This document shows, in pieces, positions 55,864 to 63,156 of a stretch of 64,000 nt of DNA. The DNA comes from Pseudomonas versuta (GTDB lineage: Bacteria; Pseudomonadota; Gammaproteobacteria; Pseudomonadales; Pseudomonadaceae): contig NZ_CP012676.1 of NCBI RefSeq assembly GCF_001294575.1, positions 3,486,001 through 3,550,000 on the forward strand. The letters run 5' to 3'. The translations under genes and the position numbers were made by a program. Numbering within the stretch: the stretch's first letter is position 1; each line of letters opens with the position of its first letter. Below the pieces are notes generated by a model, which had not been told where the DNA came from, ran no database searches, and saw nothing but the letters and a program-made list of their open reading frames with translations.

Positions 55864-58296
55864 TCAGAATTCCAGGGTGGTGGAGACGCTCACTTGCCGC
55901 GCATCACCCATGGAGACAAACATCCGGCTGGCCGCCGAGGTGTAGTACACGCGGTCGAAGAGGTTTTTGACGTTGAGCTGAACCTTGAGCTTTTGCCCTT
56001 CGACGTGGGTGTCGTAGGTGGCAAAGGCGTCGGCCACGGTGTACGACGGCAAGTCGAAATCGTTCAGGGCGTCGCCCGCACGTTCACCGACATAGCGCGC
56101 CCCGCCTCCGACCCGTAATTTGTCACCACCCACGATGCTGCCAAAGTCATAAACCGCCGACAGCGATCCGCTGTTTTTGGCCACGTTCTGCAAGCGCATG
56201 CCTTGATAAGTCGTGTCTTTGGTGACCTCGGCATCGGTGTAGGCGTAGCTGCCGATCAGGCTCCACTGCTCGCTCAACTGGCCGCTGACATCCAGTTCCA
56301 GACCGCGGGAGCTGACCTGGCCCGCTGTCGAGTAGAGGGTGTCATCCCCCACGGTGGTGGACACCAGGACGTTGCGCTTTTTGATGTCGAATAACGCCGC
56401 ACTGGCGGTGATGCGCCCCGGGATATCCAGTTTGGCCCCCAGTTCCCAGGACTTGGACTGTTCCGGGGCGATGGCCGAGTCCAGCACCACGCCTCCGGTC
56501 AGGGGGGCAATGCTGGAGTTGGGTTTGAATGATTCGGTGTAGCTGCCGTAGAACGACAATTCATCGCTGTAGCGATACACCAGACCCGCACGCGGTATCC
56601 ATTTGACGCCGTTGGTATCGGTGTTGGCCTTGAACGGGATGCCCTTGCCCGCGAGCTGGTCGTACTTCTGGAAACGGGCGCCGGCCACCAGAATCCATTG
56701 ATCGGTCAGGTGGATGGAGTCTTGTGCGAACAGTGAATCACTGCGCAGCAAGTCAGTCTGGTTGCTGTCACTGGCGCTGACCGTGGTGCCCGCCACTTCG
56801 CGGCCATAAACCGGGTCGAGGTAGCTGAAGGGGTATTGGCTGTTCTGGCGAATCAGTTCGGCGCGATAGATTTTGCGGTACTCGTCATCCAGCCCGAACA
56901 CCAGATCATGCTGCATGCCCGCAGCCTGGACCTTGCCTTGCAGGCTGACCGTGGAGAAGCGGTCAGTGGTGATGGCGCCCCGGGTACCGTCCATTTTGCG
57001 AGTCAGGGTGCCGGTAGACGGGTCGACGGCGGTCACGCGAACCTGGCTGGCGTCGTAGGTTTCGCGGCTCCAGCTGTAGCCGAAATGGGCTTTCCAGTCG
57101 TCGTTGAGGTCGTGATCGACTTCAAGGCGGTACAGGTCAGAGCGCCCTTCCATGTTGTTGAACGGTTCGTCGAGACGACGTGTGGCCGGGATATCCAGCG
57201 GGTGGTTGGTGGCCGGGTTGATCGCCGTGCCCCGGTCAAAGGGGGTCAGAAACTCGCGGTGTTCGTAGGCCAGCAGCACTTGGGTGTTATCGCCGTACCA
57301 GGCCAGAGACGGCGCAATCAGGGTCTCGCGGTGCAGGCCAAAGTTGCGCCAGTAATCTTCATCGTCATGATCGATGATCATCCGGTACGCCAGCCCCGAA
57401 TCACCCAGCGCGCCGGTGCTGTCCAGCGTCCCGCCGCTACCGTTTTTGCCTGCACCGTAGCTGGAGCCTTTTACGGTCAGTGCGTTGTACTGCTCCAGTT
57501 GCGGCTTTTTGCTGACCACGTTGACGACACCGCCCGGGTCCTGGATTCCATAGAGCAAGGACGCCGGCCCCTTGAGCACTTCGACCCGTTCGGTGGCCGC
57601 ATTCAGCGCCCTGCCCTGCACCAGCGGCATGCCATCGCGCATGATCGAGCCGTCACGGTTGTCGCCAAAGCCGCGTTTCATCACCGAGTCCTGGGTACCG
57701 CCCAGGGTGTTGCCCTGGGTGATACCGCTGATGTTAGTCAGCGCATCGTCCAGATTGCGCGGAGTCTGGTCGCGGATGACCTGGGCGGCGACCACGTTGA
57801 TGGTCTGCGGGATCTCCATCGACGTGCCCGTGCCGCGCATCACCGAGGTGCTGGCCGGGGGCTGATAGCTTGTGTCACTGACGGCCTGCGAGGTGATGCT
57901 GGTGGCCCCCAGGCTGAGGGTGCCGGCCTCGGGCCGGGGCTCGAGGGCAAAGGTGTTGGCATCGGTACGGCGGGCATTGAAGCCCGTTTGCGCGAGCATC
58001 CGTTGCAAGGCCTGGTCGGCAGGCATGCGGCCCTTGATCGCCGGGGCTTGCAGGCCCAGGGGGGCTTCGTCGGTGTAGACCACGCTGAAGCCGGTCAGGC
58101 GGCTGAAGTCGTTGAGGGCCCGGGGCAGCGGCTCGGCGGGAAGATTGAAATCAAACAGAGCACCGGTTTGCTGCGCAGTGGCCTCGGCGGCCATGGCGAC
58201 AGACAAAGGCGTTAACACCAGACCGGCCATCAAAGCCGAAACGCTCAACCACTGTTTAACCGAACCGCCTGCCGCTGACGTGGACTTCATGCTCAT
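55864..58296 (-). CDS. TonB-dependent siderophore receptor with STN signalling domain
   Basis: Outer-membrane iron-siderophore receptor of about 810 residues from the ATG at 58296 (in-frame codons up to 58344 are possible). Signal peptide about residues 14-36 (LSVSALMAGLVLTPLSVAMA). An N-terminal STN domain (FNLPAEPLPRALNDFSRLTG to the repeat ALQRMLAQTGFNARR) marks it as a transducer that signals through FecR. Plug domain with IRDQTPRNLDDALTN and RVEVLKGPASLLYGIQDPGG; barrel ends in STTLEF with terminal Phe. Most like ferric-pyoverdine/ferrioxamine receptors; the siderophore is unknown. Its sigma and FecR genes are immediately upstream on the same strand. Confidence 0.92.
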   Translation of the reverse strand: MSMKSTSAAGGSVKQWLSVSALMAGLVLTPLSVAMAAEATAQQTGALFDFNLPAEPLPRALNDFSRLTGFSVVYTDEAPLGLQAPAIKGRMPADQALQRMLAQTGFNARRTDANTFALEPRPEAGTLSLGATSITSQAVSDTSYQPPASTSVMRGTGTSMEIPQTINVVAAQVIRDQTPRNLDDALTNISGITQGNTLGGTQDSVMKRGFGDNRDGSIMRDGMPLVQGRALNAATERVEVLKGPASLLYGIQDPGGVVNVVSKKPQLEQYNALTVKGSSYGAGKNGSGGTLDSTGALGDSGLAYRMIIDHDDEDYWRNFGLHRETLIAPSLAWYGDNTQVLLAYEHREFLTPFDRGTAINPATNHPLDIPATRRLDEPFNNMEGRSDLYRLEVDHDLNDDWKAHFGYSWSRETYDASQVRVTAVDPSTGTLTRKMDGTRGAITTDRFSTVSLQGKVQAAGMQHDLVFGLDDEYRKIYRAELIRQNSQYPFSYLDPVYGREVAGTTVSASDSNQTDLLRSDSLFAQDSIHLTDQWILVAGARFQKYDQLAGKGIPFKANTDTNGVKWIPRAGLVYRYSDELSFYGSYTESFKPNSSIAPLTGGVVLDSAIAPEQSKSWELGAKLDIPGRITASAALFDIKKRNVLVSTTVGDDTLYSTAGQVSSRGLELDVSGQLSEQWSLIGSYAYTDAEVTKDTTYQGMRLQNVAKNSGSLSAVYDFGSIVGGDKLRVGGGARYVGERAGDALNDFDLPSYTVADAFATYDTHVEGQKLKVQLNVKNLFDRVYYTSAASRMFVSMGDARQVSVSTTLEF

Positions 58297-58320
58297 GACC
58301 TGTGTGCCAACCTGATACGG

Positions 58321-58339
58321 AATGCGAATTTTTCGCATT
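58321..58339 (-). promoter_or_regulatory. Fur-box-like palindrome upstream of the TonB receptor
   Basis: AATGCGAA-TTT-TTCGCATT, perfect 8-base arms, 25 bases before the receptor start. It matches 15 of 19 bases of the Fur-box form AATGAGAATnATTCTCATT with a symmetrical A-to-C change. Confidence 0.45.
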
Positions 58340-58400
58340 TTCAAGCACTACACGGATGGACCCGGGGTTTACCTCATACCTTGATTGAAAATAATTTCCT

Positions 58401-58472
58401 GTGGGAGCTGGCTTGCCAGCGATTGCTTCAGCCAAACCGGGGCGGTTGAATCGCTGGCAAGCCAGCTCCCAC
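58401..58472. repeat. REPIN, GTGGGAGCTGG type
   Basis: Facing arms GTGGGAGCTGGCTTGCCAGC and its complement ending CTCCCAC, between the FecR gene stop and the receptor gene. Confidence 0.92.
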
Positions 58473-58494
58473 GATCAATGAACAGGTATGAAAC

Positions 58495-59487
58495 TCAACG
58501 CAACACGATCACCCGTCCAAACAAGGTGTGCTGTTCAAACCCGAGCACGCCTTGCAGGGAGGCAAGCACTGCTTGCGGGTCCTGGCTGGGGAAGCTGGCG
58601 CTGATGCGGCGTGAGCCCAGCTGGCTATTGAGCAGCACGATTTGCCCGGGGTAGTAGCGCCTCAGATCGGCCACCACATCGGCCAGCGGCGTCTTGTAGT
58701 AGCCCAGCCAGCCGCTGCGCCACGCCAGTCGGGCCTGACTGTCGACCTGTTGCACCGCGTCGCTCACGGCACCATCGGCATAGGCCACTTGCTGGTCCGC
58801 CGTAAGAATCTGCTGTGGCGCGTGCTCGCCCGCCTTGACCCCTACCCGCCCGGATAACACGGTGACTTGCGCGCCCGCAGGCTGCAGACGCACTTCAAAT
58901 TCAGTGCCCAACACCCGCGCTTCGCCGCCACTGGCATCGACCACAAACGGCTCGCCGGTATGGGTGACGTGGAAAAACGCCACCCCGCGACGCAGTTCGA
59001 CATGGCGTTCACCGCCGCTGAAATTCACCGCAATGGCACTGTCGGCATCCAGCGTGACCCGGGATTGATCGGCCAGGGTCACGGTGCGTACCTGCCCCGG
59101 CGCACTGACGTAATCGGCGCCCAGATCATTGAACCAGCGCATGGGCTGCCAGCCCGCAAATACGCCAACCATCAACAGCAGGCACGCCGCAACGGCCAGC
59201 CCGCTGGACCAGTACCTCACTGTGCTGCGCCGCGAAACCTTCATCGCCGACAAGTAACGGTGCAATGTCAGCGCCTCTTCGTGCGCCAAGGTGCTGCCCG
59301 CCACTTCGCTCAACTCCCATATCACTTGCGCCCGGGCGTAGGCTTCAGCGTGGGCAGGATCGGCCTGCAGCCAACGGCTGAAGGTGGCCTGGTCACCGCT
59401 GTCGGGCTGATCGTGCAACACGGCGAGCCACGCCAGCGCAGTGCGTTCCTGTTCGTCAGTGACCGGGACAACCGCACGATTGATCAC
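58495..59487 (-). CDS. FecR-type sigma regulator
   Basis: Inner-membrane anti-sigma/sigma-activator of 330 residues. Cytoplasmic N-terminal FecR_N domain (ERTALAWLAVLHDQPDSGDQ; WLQADPAHAEAYARAQ), one membrane helix near 94-112 (GLAVAACLLLMVGVFAGWQ), then the periplasmic FecR domain (YVSAPGQVRTVTLADQSRVT, LDADSAIAVNFSGGERHVEL) and a C-terminal STN-like end (IVLLNSQLGSRRISASFP). It receives the signal from the receptor STN domain. It overlaps the sigma gene by four bases. Confidence 0.93.
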   Translation of the reverse strand: MINRAVVPVTDEQERTALAWLAVLHDQPDSGDQATFSRWLQADPAHAEAYARAQVIWELSEVAGSTLAHEEALTLHRYLSAMKVSRRSTVRYWSSGLAVAACLLLMVGVFAGWQPMRWFNDLGADYVSAPGQVRTVTLADQSRVTLDADSAIAVNFSGGERHVELRRGVAFFHVTHTGEPFVVDASGGEARVLGTEFEVRLQPAGAQVTVLSGRVGVKAGEHAPQQILTADQQVAYADGAVSDAVQQVDSQARLAWRSGWLGYYKTPLADVVADLRRYYPGQIVLLNSQLGSRRISASFPSQDPQAVLASLQGVLGFEQHTLFGRVIVLR

Positions 59488-60038
59488 GGTGCGGTCCCTG
59501 CTGGCGGCTCACGCAAACTGGCTTTGCAGGCCTCGAGGGCGCGCATCATGTGTTTTTCGACGGCACTTTGCGACACGCCCATGACCCTGGCGATGTCGGC
59601 GTAGGTACGACCGTGAATCCGGTTGAGCAAAAAAATATGCCGGGTGCGCTCGGGCAAGCCACGCAAGGCAGCCTCGACCTGGCGCAGGTCATTGCCCGCC
59701 TCCAGTGCCGCCTGGGGCTCGCAGCTTCGGGCGTCCGGCTCGGGCTGCCAGTGCTGATTGACCCGCCCGCGAGCGCCTTCGCTGCGCAGATGGTCAATGG
59801 CGATGTTGCCCGCGCTGCGCAGCAAGTAAGTGCTGAGTTCTTCGACCTGCACCAGCGGTCTGCGCCAAAAACGCAGGAACAAGTCCTGAACCAGATCGGC
59901 GGCCGTAGCCCGGCATCCGACACGGCGGCTGACCAGTGCTTCCATTTGTAAACGCTGAGATAAAAACACCTGCAGAAAATGCGCTCGCCCATGACGGGTT
60001 TCACTGCCGGGGCCTTCATTGAGTTCGGGAGAGGTCAT
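59484..60038 (-). CDS. FecI-type ECF sigma factor
   Basis: ECF sigma of 184 residues. Region 2 (VSRRVGCRATAADLVQDLFL, RFWRRP) binds the -10 element and core polymerase; region 4 (RTRHIFLLNRIHGRTYADIA, VMGVSQSAVEKHMMRAL) binds -35. Expected target is the receptor gene. A Fur-box-like sequence lies upstream, so the set should be induced in iron shortage and by the cognate siderophore. The ribosome-binding site is weak. Confidence 0.93.
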   Translation of the reverse strand: MTSPELNEGPGSETRHGRAHFLQVFLSQRLQMEALVSRRVGCRATAADLVQDLFLRFWRRPLVQVEELSTYLLRSAGNIAIDHLRSEGARGRVNQHWQPEPDARSCEPQAALEAGNDLRQVEAALRGLPERTRHIFLLNRIHGRTYADIARVMGVSQSAVEKHMMRALEACKASLREPPAGTAP

Positions 60039-60072
60039 GGGAATCGGTATGCAGGCTGCAAAGGAAAGCGAT

Positions 60073-60092
60073 ACTAATGATAAATATTCTCA
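60073..60092 (-). promoter_or_regulatory. Fur box upstream of the FecI-type sigma gene
   Basis: ACTAATGATAAATATTCTCA; in the 7-1-7 description TGATAAA-T-ATTCTCA (60078-60092) agrees with TGATAAT-n-ATTATCA at 12 of 14 positions. It is 35-55 bases before the sigma start, within promoter range. Confidence 0.7.
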
Positions 60093-60127
60093 TATGCAAA
60101 ATTAGAAGCCAGAGCCTGACCAAATCC

Positions 60128-60188
60128 CTGTAGGCGCGAGCTTTTAACCATGATTACAAACGGCTCGCGAGCAAGCTCGCGCCTGCAG
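60128..60188. repeat. REPIN with shortened left arm, GTAGGCGCGAG type
   Basis: CTGTAGGCGCGAGC followed directly by the loop TTTTAACCATGATTACAAA, then GGCTCGCGAGCAAGCTCGCG and CCTGCAG. The left arm lacks its inner half. Confidence 0.85.
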
Positions 60189-60451
60189 AGTGGTGCTCTT
60201 TACATAATCTGAGCCGGCGAGCCGCCTCCCGACTTCTGTCGCATTTGGATATAAATCGACCATAGCCTGCACACGCGGGGTTGTCCGTCTCATCAAAGAC
60301 TGACGCCGGTCACGGCTGGGGAGGCTTCCTGAAAATAGTGCTTGAAATATTTGTTCATCGGCCCAAACACTGTAACTGAGCGATGACGATGAACCTTTGA
60401 ATGCACGAGGCCGTCAGACCTCACACGAGCACGCTATATAAGGGAAGAATT
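60189..60451. other. Upstream region of the HPF-like gene
   Basis: About 260 bases with no gene. A TATATAA stretch at 60435-60441 lies too close to the start to be its -10 box; an AT-rich segment at 60337-60360 (TGCTTGAAATATTTGTTCAT) is a better promoter candidate. No motif is certain. Confidence 0.45.
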
Positions 60452-60880
60452 ATGCAAACTGAAGTCTTTTCCGATAAGAACATCGCCGTTGACGTACGTA
60501 CCCAGAACTGGGTAACAGCGACAGTTGAAGTTACGCTCGAACGTCATTTGGAAGACCTGACTCGAGTCATCGTGCATGTCACCGATGAGAACGGTGGCAA
60601 GTCAGGTACTAAAGACAAACGTTGCAAAATGGAGGCTCGACCTAAAGGACACCAGCCATTTCTCGTCTCCCACGACGCTGACTCCCTGACAGAAGCGGTA
60701 GAAGGTGCCGCGACAAAACTGGAGCACAAGCTGGAACACCTGTTCGGCAAACTGCGTGGAAAGCACACCCCTAAACTGGCCGTTGAAGGCTTTGAAGAAA
60801 AAGAACCAAAACAGAGTGCTGACGATTTGCTTGAAGAAGAGTTTTTGGAAAAAGAAAAAGAACTCGATAAAATCAGCTGA
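60452..60880 (+). CDS. HPF/RaiA-family ribosome-associated protein
   Basis: A 142-residue protein. Residues 1-100 have the beta-alpha-beta-beta-beta-alpha layout of ribosome hibernation factors (VEVTLERHLEDLTRVIVHVT, RCKMEARPKGHQPFLVSHDA, SLTEAVEGAATKLEHKLEHL, then FGKLRGKHTP). The last 30 residues are very acidic (ADDLLEEEFLEKEKELDK) and differ from the dimerisation domain of long HPF. The ATG at 60452 has GGAAGAA upstream. It may bind ribosomes or compete with HPF; the canonical Pseudomonas hpf lies next to rpoN, so this is a paralogue. A strong terminator follows. Confidence 0.82.
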   Translation: MQTEVFSDKNIAVDVRTQNWVTATVEVTLERHLEDLTRVIVHVTDENGGKSGTKDKRCKMEARPKGHQPFLVSHDADSLTEAVEGAATKLEHKLEHLFGKLRGKHTPKLAVEGFEEKEPKQSADDLLEEEFLEKEKELDKIS

Positions 60881-60900
60881 TTGAGCGTCCAGAACGCACT

Positions 60901-60938
60901 AAAAAAGGCGGGCTTACTTCGGTAAGCCCGCCTTTTTT
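60901..60938. terminator. Bidirectional rho-independent terminator
   Basis: Perfect 17-base stem (AAAAAAGGCGGGCTTAC at 60901-60917, complement at 60922-60938) with a UUCG tetraloop and T run. It ends the HPF-like gene and can also end the minus-strand PsiE gene. Confidence 0.96.
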
Positions 60939-60970
60939 ATGGTTTGAAGAAAGCGCAGTGACCCACATCT

Positions 60971-60993
60971 GTGGGAGCCAGGCTTGCCGGCGA
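60971..60993. repeat. Single REP half-site, GTGGGAGC type
   Basis: GTGGGAGCCAGGCTTGCCGG then CGA: an isolated, slightly diverged arm between the terminator and the PsiE-like gene. An inverted partner is not visible. Confidence 0.75.
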
Positions 60994-61067
60994 CGCCATT
61001 TAACGGCCAGCCCCCACCGATTCAATCGCAGGGAAAGCGGCCTGCTGCTGCAGACTTTCGGTCCGAA

Positions 61068-61568
61068 CTACAACTCGCCCTTCTCCACTTCCGGGTGTTC
61101 ACTCGAGCCGGCCCCGGTCTTGCGACGCGGGTTCTCGATCTTCACCGACGGGAACTGCGACGAGGCATAGCGCACCACCAGAATCGCCAGCGCCAGCAAC
61201 AGAATGGCTCCGGTCAGGTATACCACCCCCATGTCCGGCGGGTTGTGATGCGAGACATTGGAAATCAGCAAACGGGTCAGGGCCGTTATCGCCACATAAA
61301 TCAGGAAGCGCACCGGCATGTGGTTGGTCTTGAAGTAAATCCCGACCATGGCGCCCAATTCGAGGTAGATGAACAGCAGCAGAATGTCATCGATAGAGAT
61401 ATTGCCCTTCTCCACCATCTGCAAAAATTCCATCACCGCCGCCCAGGCAGTGACGGCACCAATGGCAAACAACGCCATGTAGTGGAAGGTTTCGACGAAC
61501 AGATTGCCCATCGATTCAGCCAGTTCATGAACCTGGCGACGTAGCTTCTCAGCTTTGTTAACTCTCAC
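61068..61568 (-). CDS. PsiE-like phosphate-starvation-inducible membrane protein
   Basis: A 166-residue inner-membrane protein of the PsiE family with four helices (FHYMALFAIGAVTAWAAVME, ISIDDILLLFIYLELGAMVG, PVRFLIYVAITALTRLLIS, GVVYLTGAILLLALAILVV) and a charged C-terminal tail. It starts at the GTG at 61566-61568, which has AAGGAG upstream. Function is unknown; E. coli psiE responds to phosphate starvation, but I see no Pho box here. Confidence 0.85.
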   Translation of the reverse strand: MRVNKAEKLRRQVHELAESMGNLFVETFHYMALFAIGAVTAWAAVMEFLQMVEKGNISIDDILLLFIYLELGAMVGIYFKTNHMPVRFLIYVAITALTRLLISNVSHHNPPDMGVVYLTGAILLLALAILVVRYASSQFPSVKIENPRRKTGAGSSEHPEVEKGEL

Positions 61569-61767
61569 GATGCAGCTCCTTGAATCGACTCGAACGGATC
61601 ATCCGCGATGCTCATGACACTTTCTGCATGCAGAAAAAAGGCCAGGCATGGCCAGTAAGATGATGGCCGACGGCTATTAGACACTTCAGACACCCGTTGC
61701 GCACACCAATTGCGGCTAGAGTAAAAAAGCCGCTATTCAAATCCCGGGGATTGGCTTATTCTTTTAG

Positions 61768-61783
61768 CTGTATATAAATACAG
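61768..61783 (+). promoter_or_regulatory. LexA (SOS) box of yebG
   Basis: CTGTATATAAATACAG differs from the consensus CTGTATATATATACAG at one base and lies 42 bases before the yebG start, overlapping the promoter. Strong evidence of LexA control. Confidence 0.92.
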
Positions 61784-61824
61784 TAATCGTTAGATAATTT
61801 ACGTGAAGGCATATGAGGTGGTAA

Positions 61825-62082
61825 ATGGCCGTCGAAGTGGTATACCGCAGCAGCCGAGATCTGGAGCGTTTGTTCATGGATAAAGCCGAAGCTGACCGTC
61901 ATGACAAAATGCTGGAACTTGCAGAGTTGCTGGCTGAAGTGTTGCAAAAGGCTGTGCCGTCACTGAGCGAGCAGCAAGTCGAAGAAGCCGGTATCTACAT
62001 GGCGAAAAACCGCGATGTGTTTGCCAAGGCATTCAAGAGCCAGCCGGACGCCCTGTCCGAACTGCTGGTCGAGAGCGAGTAA
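61825..62082 (+). CDS. yebG: SOS-inducible YebG family protein
   Basis: DNA-damage-inducible protein of 85 residues (E. coli YebG 96). It begins MAVEVVYRSSRDLERLFMDK with the family's paired helices (KMLELAELLAEVLQKAVPSL and QVEEAGIYMAKNRDVFAKAF). It has no known enzymatic activity. A near-consensus LexA box sits just upstream, so it is an SOS gene. Single-gene unit. Confidence 0.93.
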   Translation: MAVEVVYRSSRDLERLFMDKAEADRHDKMLELAELLAEVLQKAVPSLSEQQVEEAGIYMAKNRDVFAKAFKSQPDALSELLVESE

Positions 62083-62157
62083 TTGCACCGGGTGCTCGCT
62101 TGACTCTCCCCCTTGGGGCAGACCCTATCCTGAAAGGCCGTCTTTCAGGTTGGTGTA

Positions 62158-62736
62158 ATGATGAGCAAGCGAGTACTGGTAATTGTGGGTCACCCCTCTA
62201 CCGACAGTTTTTGTGCAGCCCTGGCAGACAACTATGTCGAGACGGCCATTGGCGCCGGCCAGGATGTTCGCGTTCTATATCTCGGCGACCTGTGCTTCGA
62301 TCCGGTCCTTCACGAGGGGTATAACCGAATCCAGCCGCTGGAGCCCGACTTGCTCAAGGCCCAGGTTGATATCACCTGGGCAGAGCATCTGGTACTGGTG
62401 TTTCCAGTCTGGTGGGGCGGCGTTCCGGCTTTGCTCAAAGGCTTTTTCGACCGCATCCTGCTGCCCGGTTTCGCCTTTTCCTACCGCAAGGGCAAAGCCT
62501 TTCCCGAGAAGCTGTTGCTCGGGCGCAGCGCATACCTGCTGGTGACGATGGACACCCCGCCCTGGTATTACAAGTGGGTGTACCGCATGCCCGCACTGCA
62601 TCAAATGCGCAAAACCACTCTGGCCTTTTGTGGCATAAAACCGGTCGCGACCCTGACATTTGGCCCGATTCTGGATTCAACTGCCAAACAACGGGACAAT
62701 TGGCTCGGGCAAGCCCGCAAGCTCGCCATCAAGTGA
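62158..62736 (+). CDS. NAD(P)H-dependent oxidoreductase, flavodoxin-like fold
   Basis: A 192-residue FMN/FAD enzyme of the quinone reductase/MdaB-KefF group. GHPSTDSFCAALADNY binds the flavin phosphate, and FPVWWGGVPALLKGFFDRIL is the conserved flavin loop; the RKGKAF and LLVTMDTPPWYY segments follow. It reduces quinones or similar acceptors by two electrons. A MerR regulator gene follows after 38 bases in the same direction and may regulate both. Confidence 0.87.
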   Translation: MMSKRVLVIVGHPSTDSFCAALADNYVETAIGAGQDVRVLYLGDLCFDPVLHEGYNRIQPLEPDLLKAQVDITWAEHLVLVFPVWWGGVPALLKGFFDRILLPGFAFSYRKGKAFPEKLLLGRSAYLLVTMDTPPWYYKWVYRMPALHQMRKTTLAFCGIKPVATLTFGPILDSTAKQRDNWLGQARKLAIK

Positions 62737-62774
62737 GTACCTGATAGGCGGGCGGCCATAAAAAAGGACTTTTC

Positions 62775-63146
62775 ATGTATATCGGCAAAGCCGCCCAACT
62801 CTCGGGCACCACCATCAAAAGCATTCGTCACTATGAAGACATCGGCCTGCTCCCGGCGCCACAACGCCGTGGCAACTATCGCGTCTACTGCGAGCAGAGT
62901 GTCGAGCGGCTGATGTTCATCAAATGCGCGCAGCAATTGGGCTTCAAACTCAAGGAAATGCTGGCGATTCTTGATGATCACCGCGGGCAGACCCTGCCGT
63001 GGGAAGTGGTAAGGAACGCCGTCACTCATAAAAAACAGGCCGTGATGAATCAGATCCAGGCGCTGCAAAACCAGCACGCGGGGCTGGTCGAGTTTGAGAC
63101 ACGTTTTTTAGGCGCCCATGAACTCTGCCAGCTGCAAAACCTGTAG
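62775..63146 (+). CDS. MerR-family transcriptional regulator
   Basis: Regulator of 123 residues: winged helix-turn-helix (MYIGKAAQLSGTTIKSIRHY, EDIGLLPAP, then GNYRVYCEQSVERLMFIKCA) and a dimerising coiled coil. Cysteines are at CAQQ and near the C-terminal HELCQ; the paired metal-binding cysteines of CueR/MerR are not present, so it is not a clear metal sensor. It follows the oxidoreductase gene by 38 bases and is likely to control it in response to a redox or quinone signal. Confidence 0.82.
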   Translation: MYIGKAAQLSGTTIKSIRHYEDIGLLPAPQRRGNYRVYCEQSVERLMFIKCAQQLGFKLKEMLAILDDHRGQTLPWEVVRNAVTHKKQAVMNQIQALQNQHAGLVEFETRFLGAHELCQLQNL

Positions 63147-63156
63147 GCGCGCCGTT

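Noticed and set aside
56836..58215. 459-codon open frame antisense to the TonB receptor
   Set aside because: The receptor domains on the other strand are unmistakable; this frame is low-complexity Gly/Val/Arg.
61741..61824. A minus-strand 63-codon frame over yebG
   Set aside because: It runs antisense through the LexA box and yebG start; no coding support.
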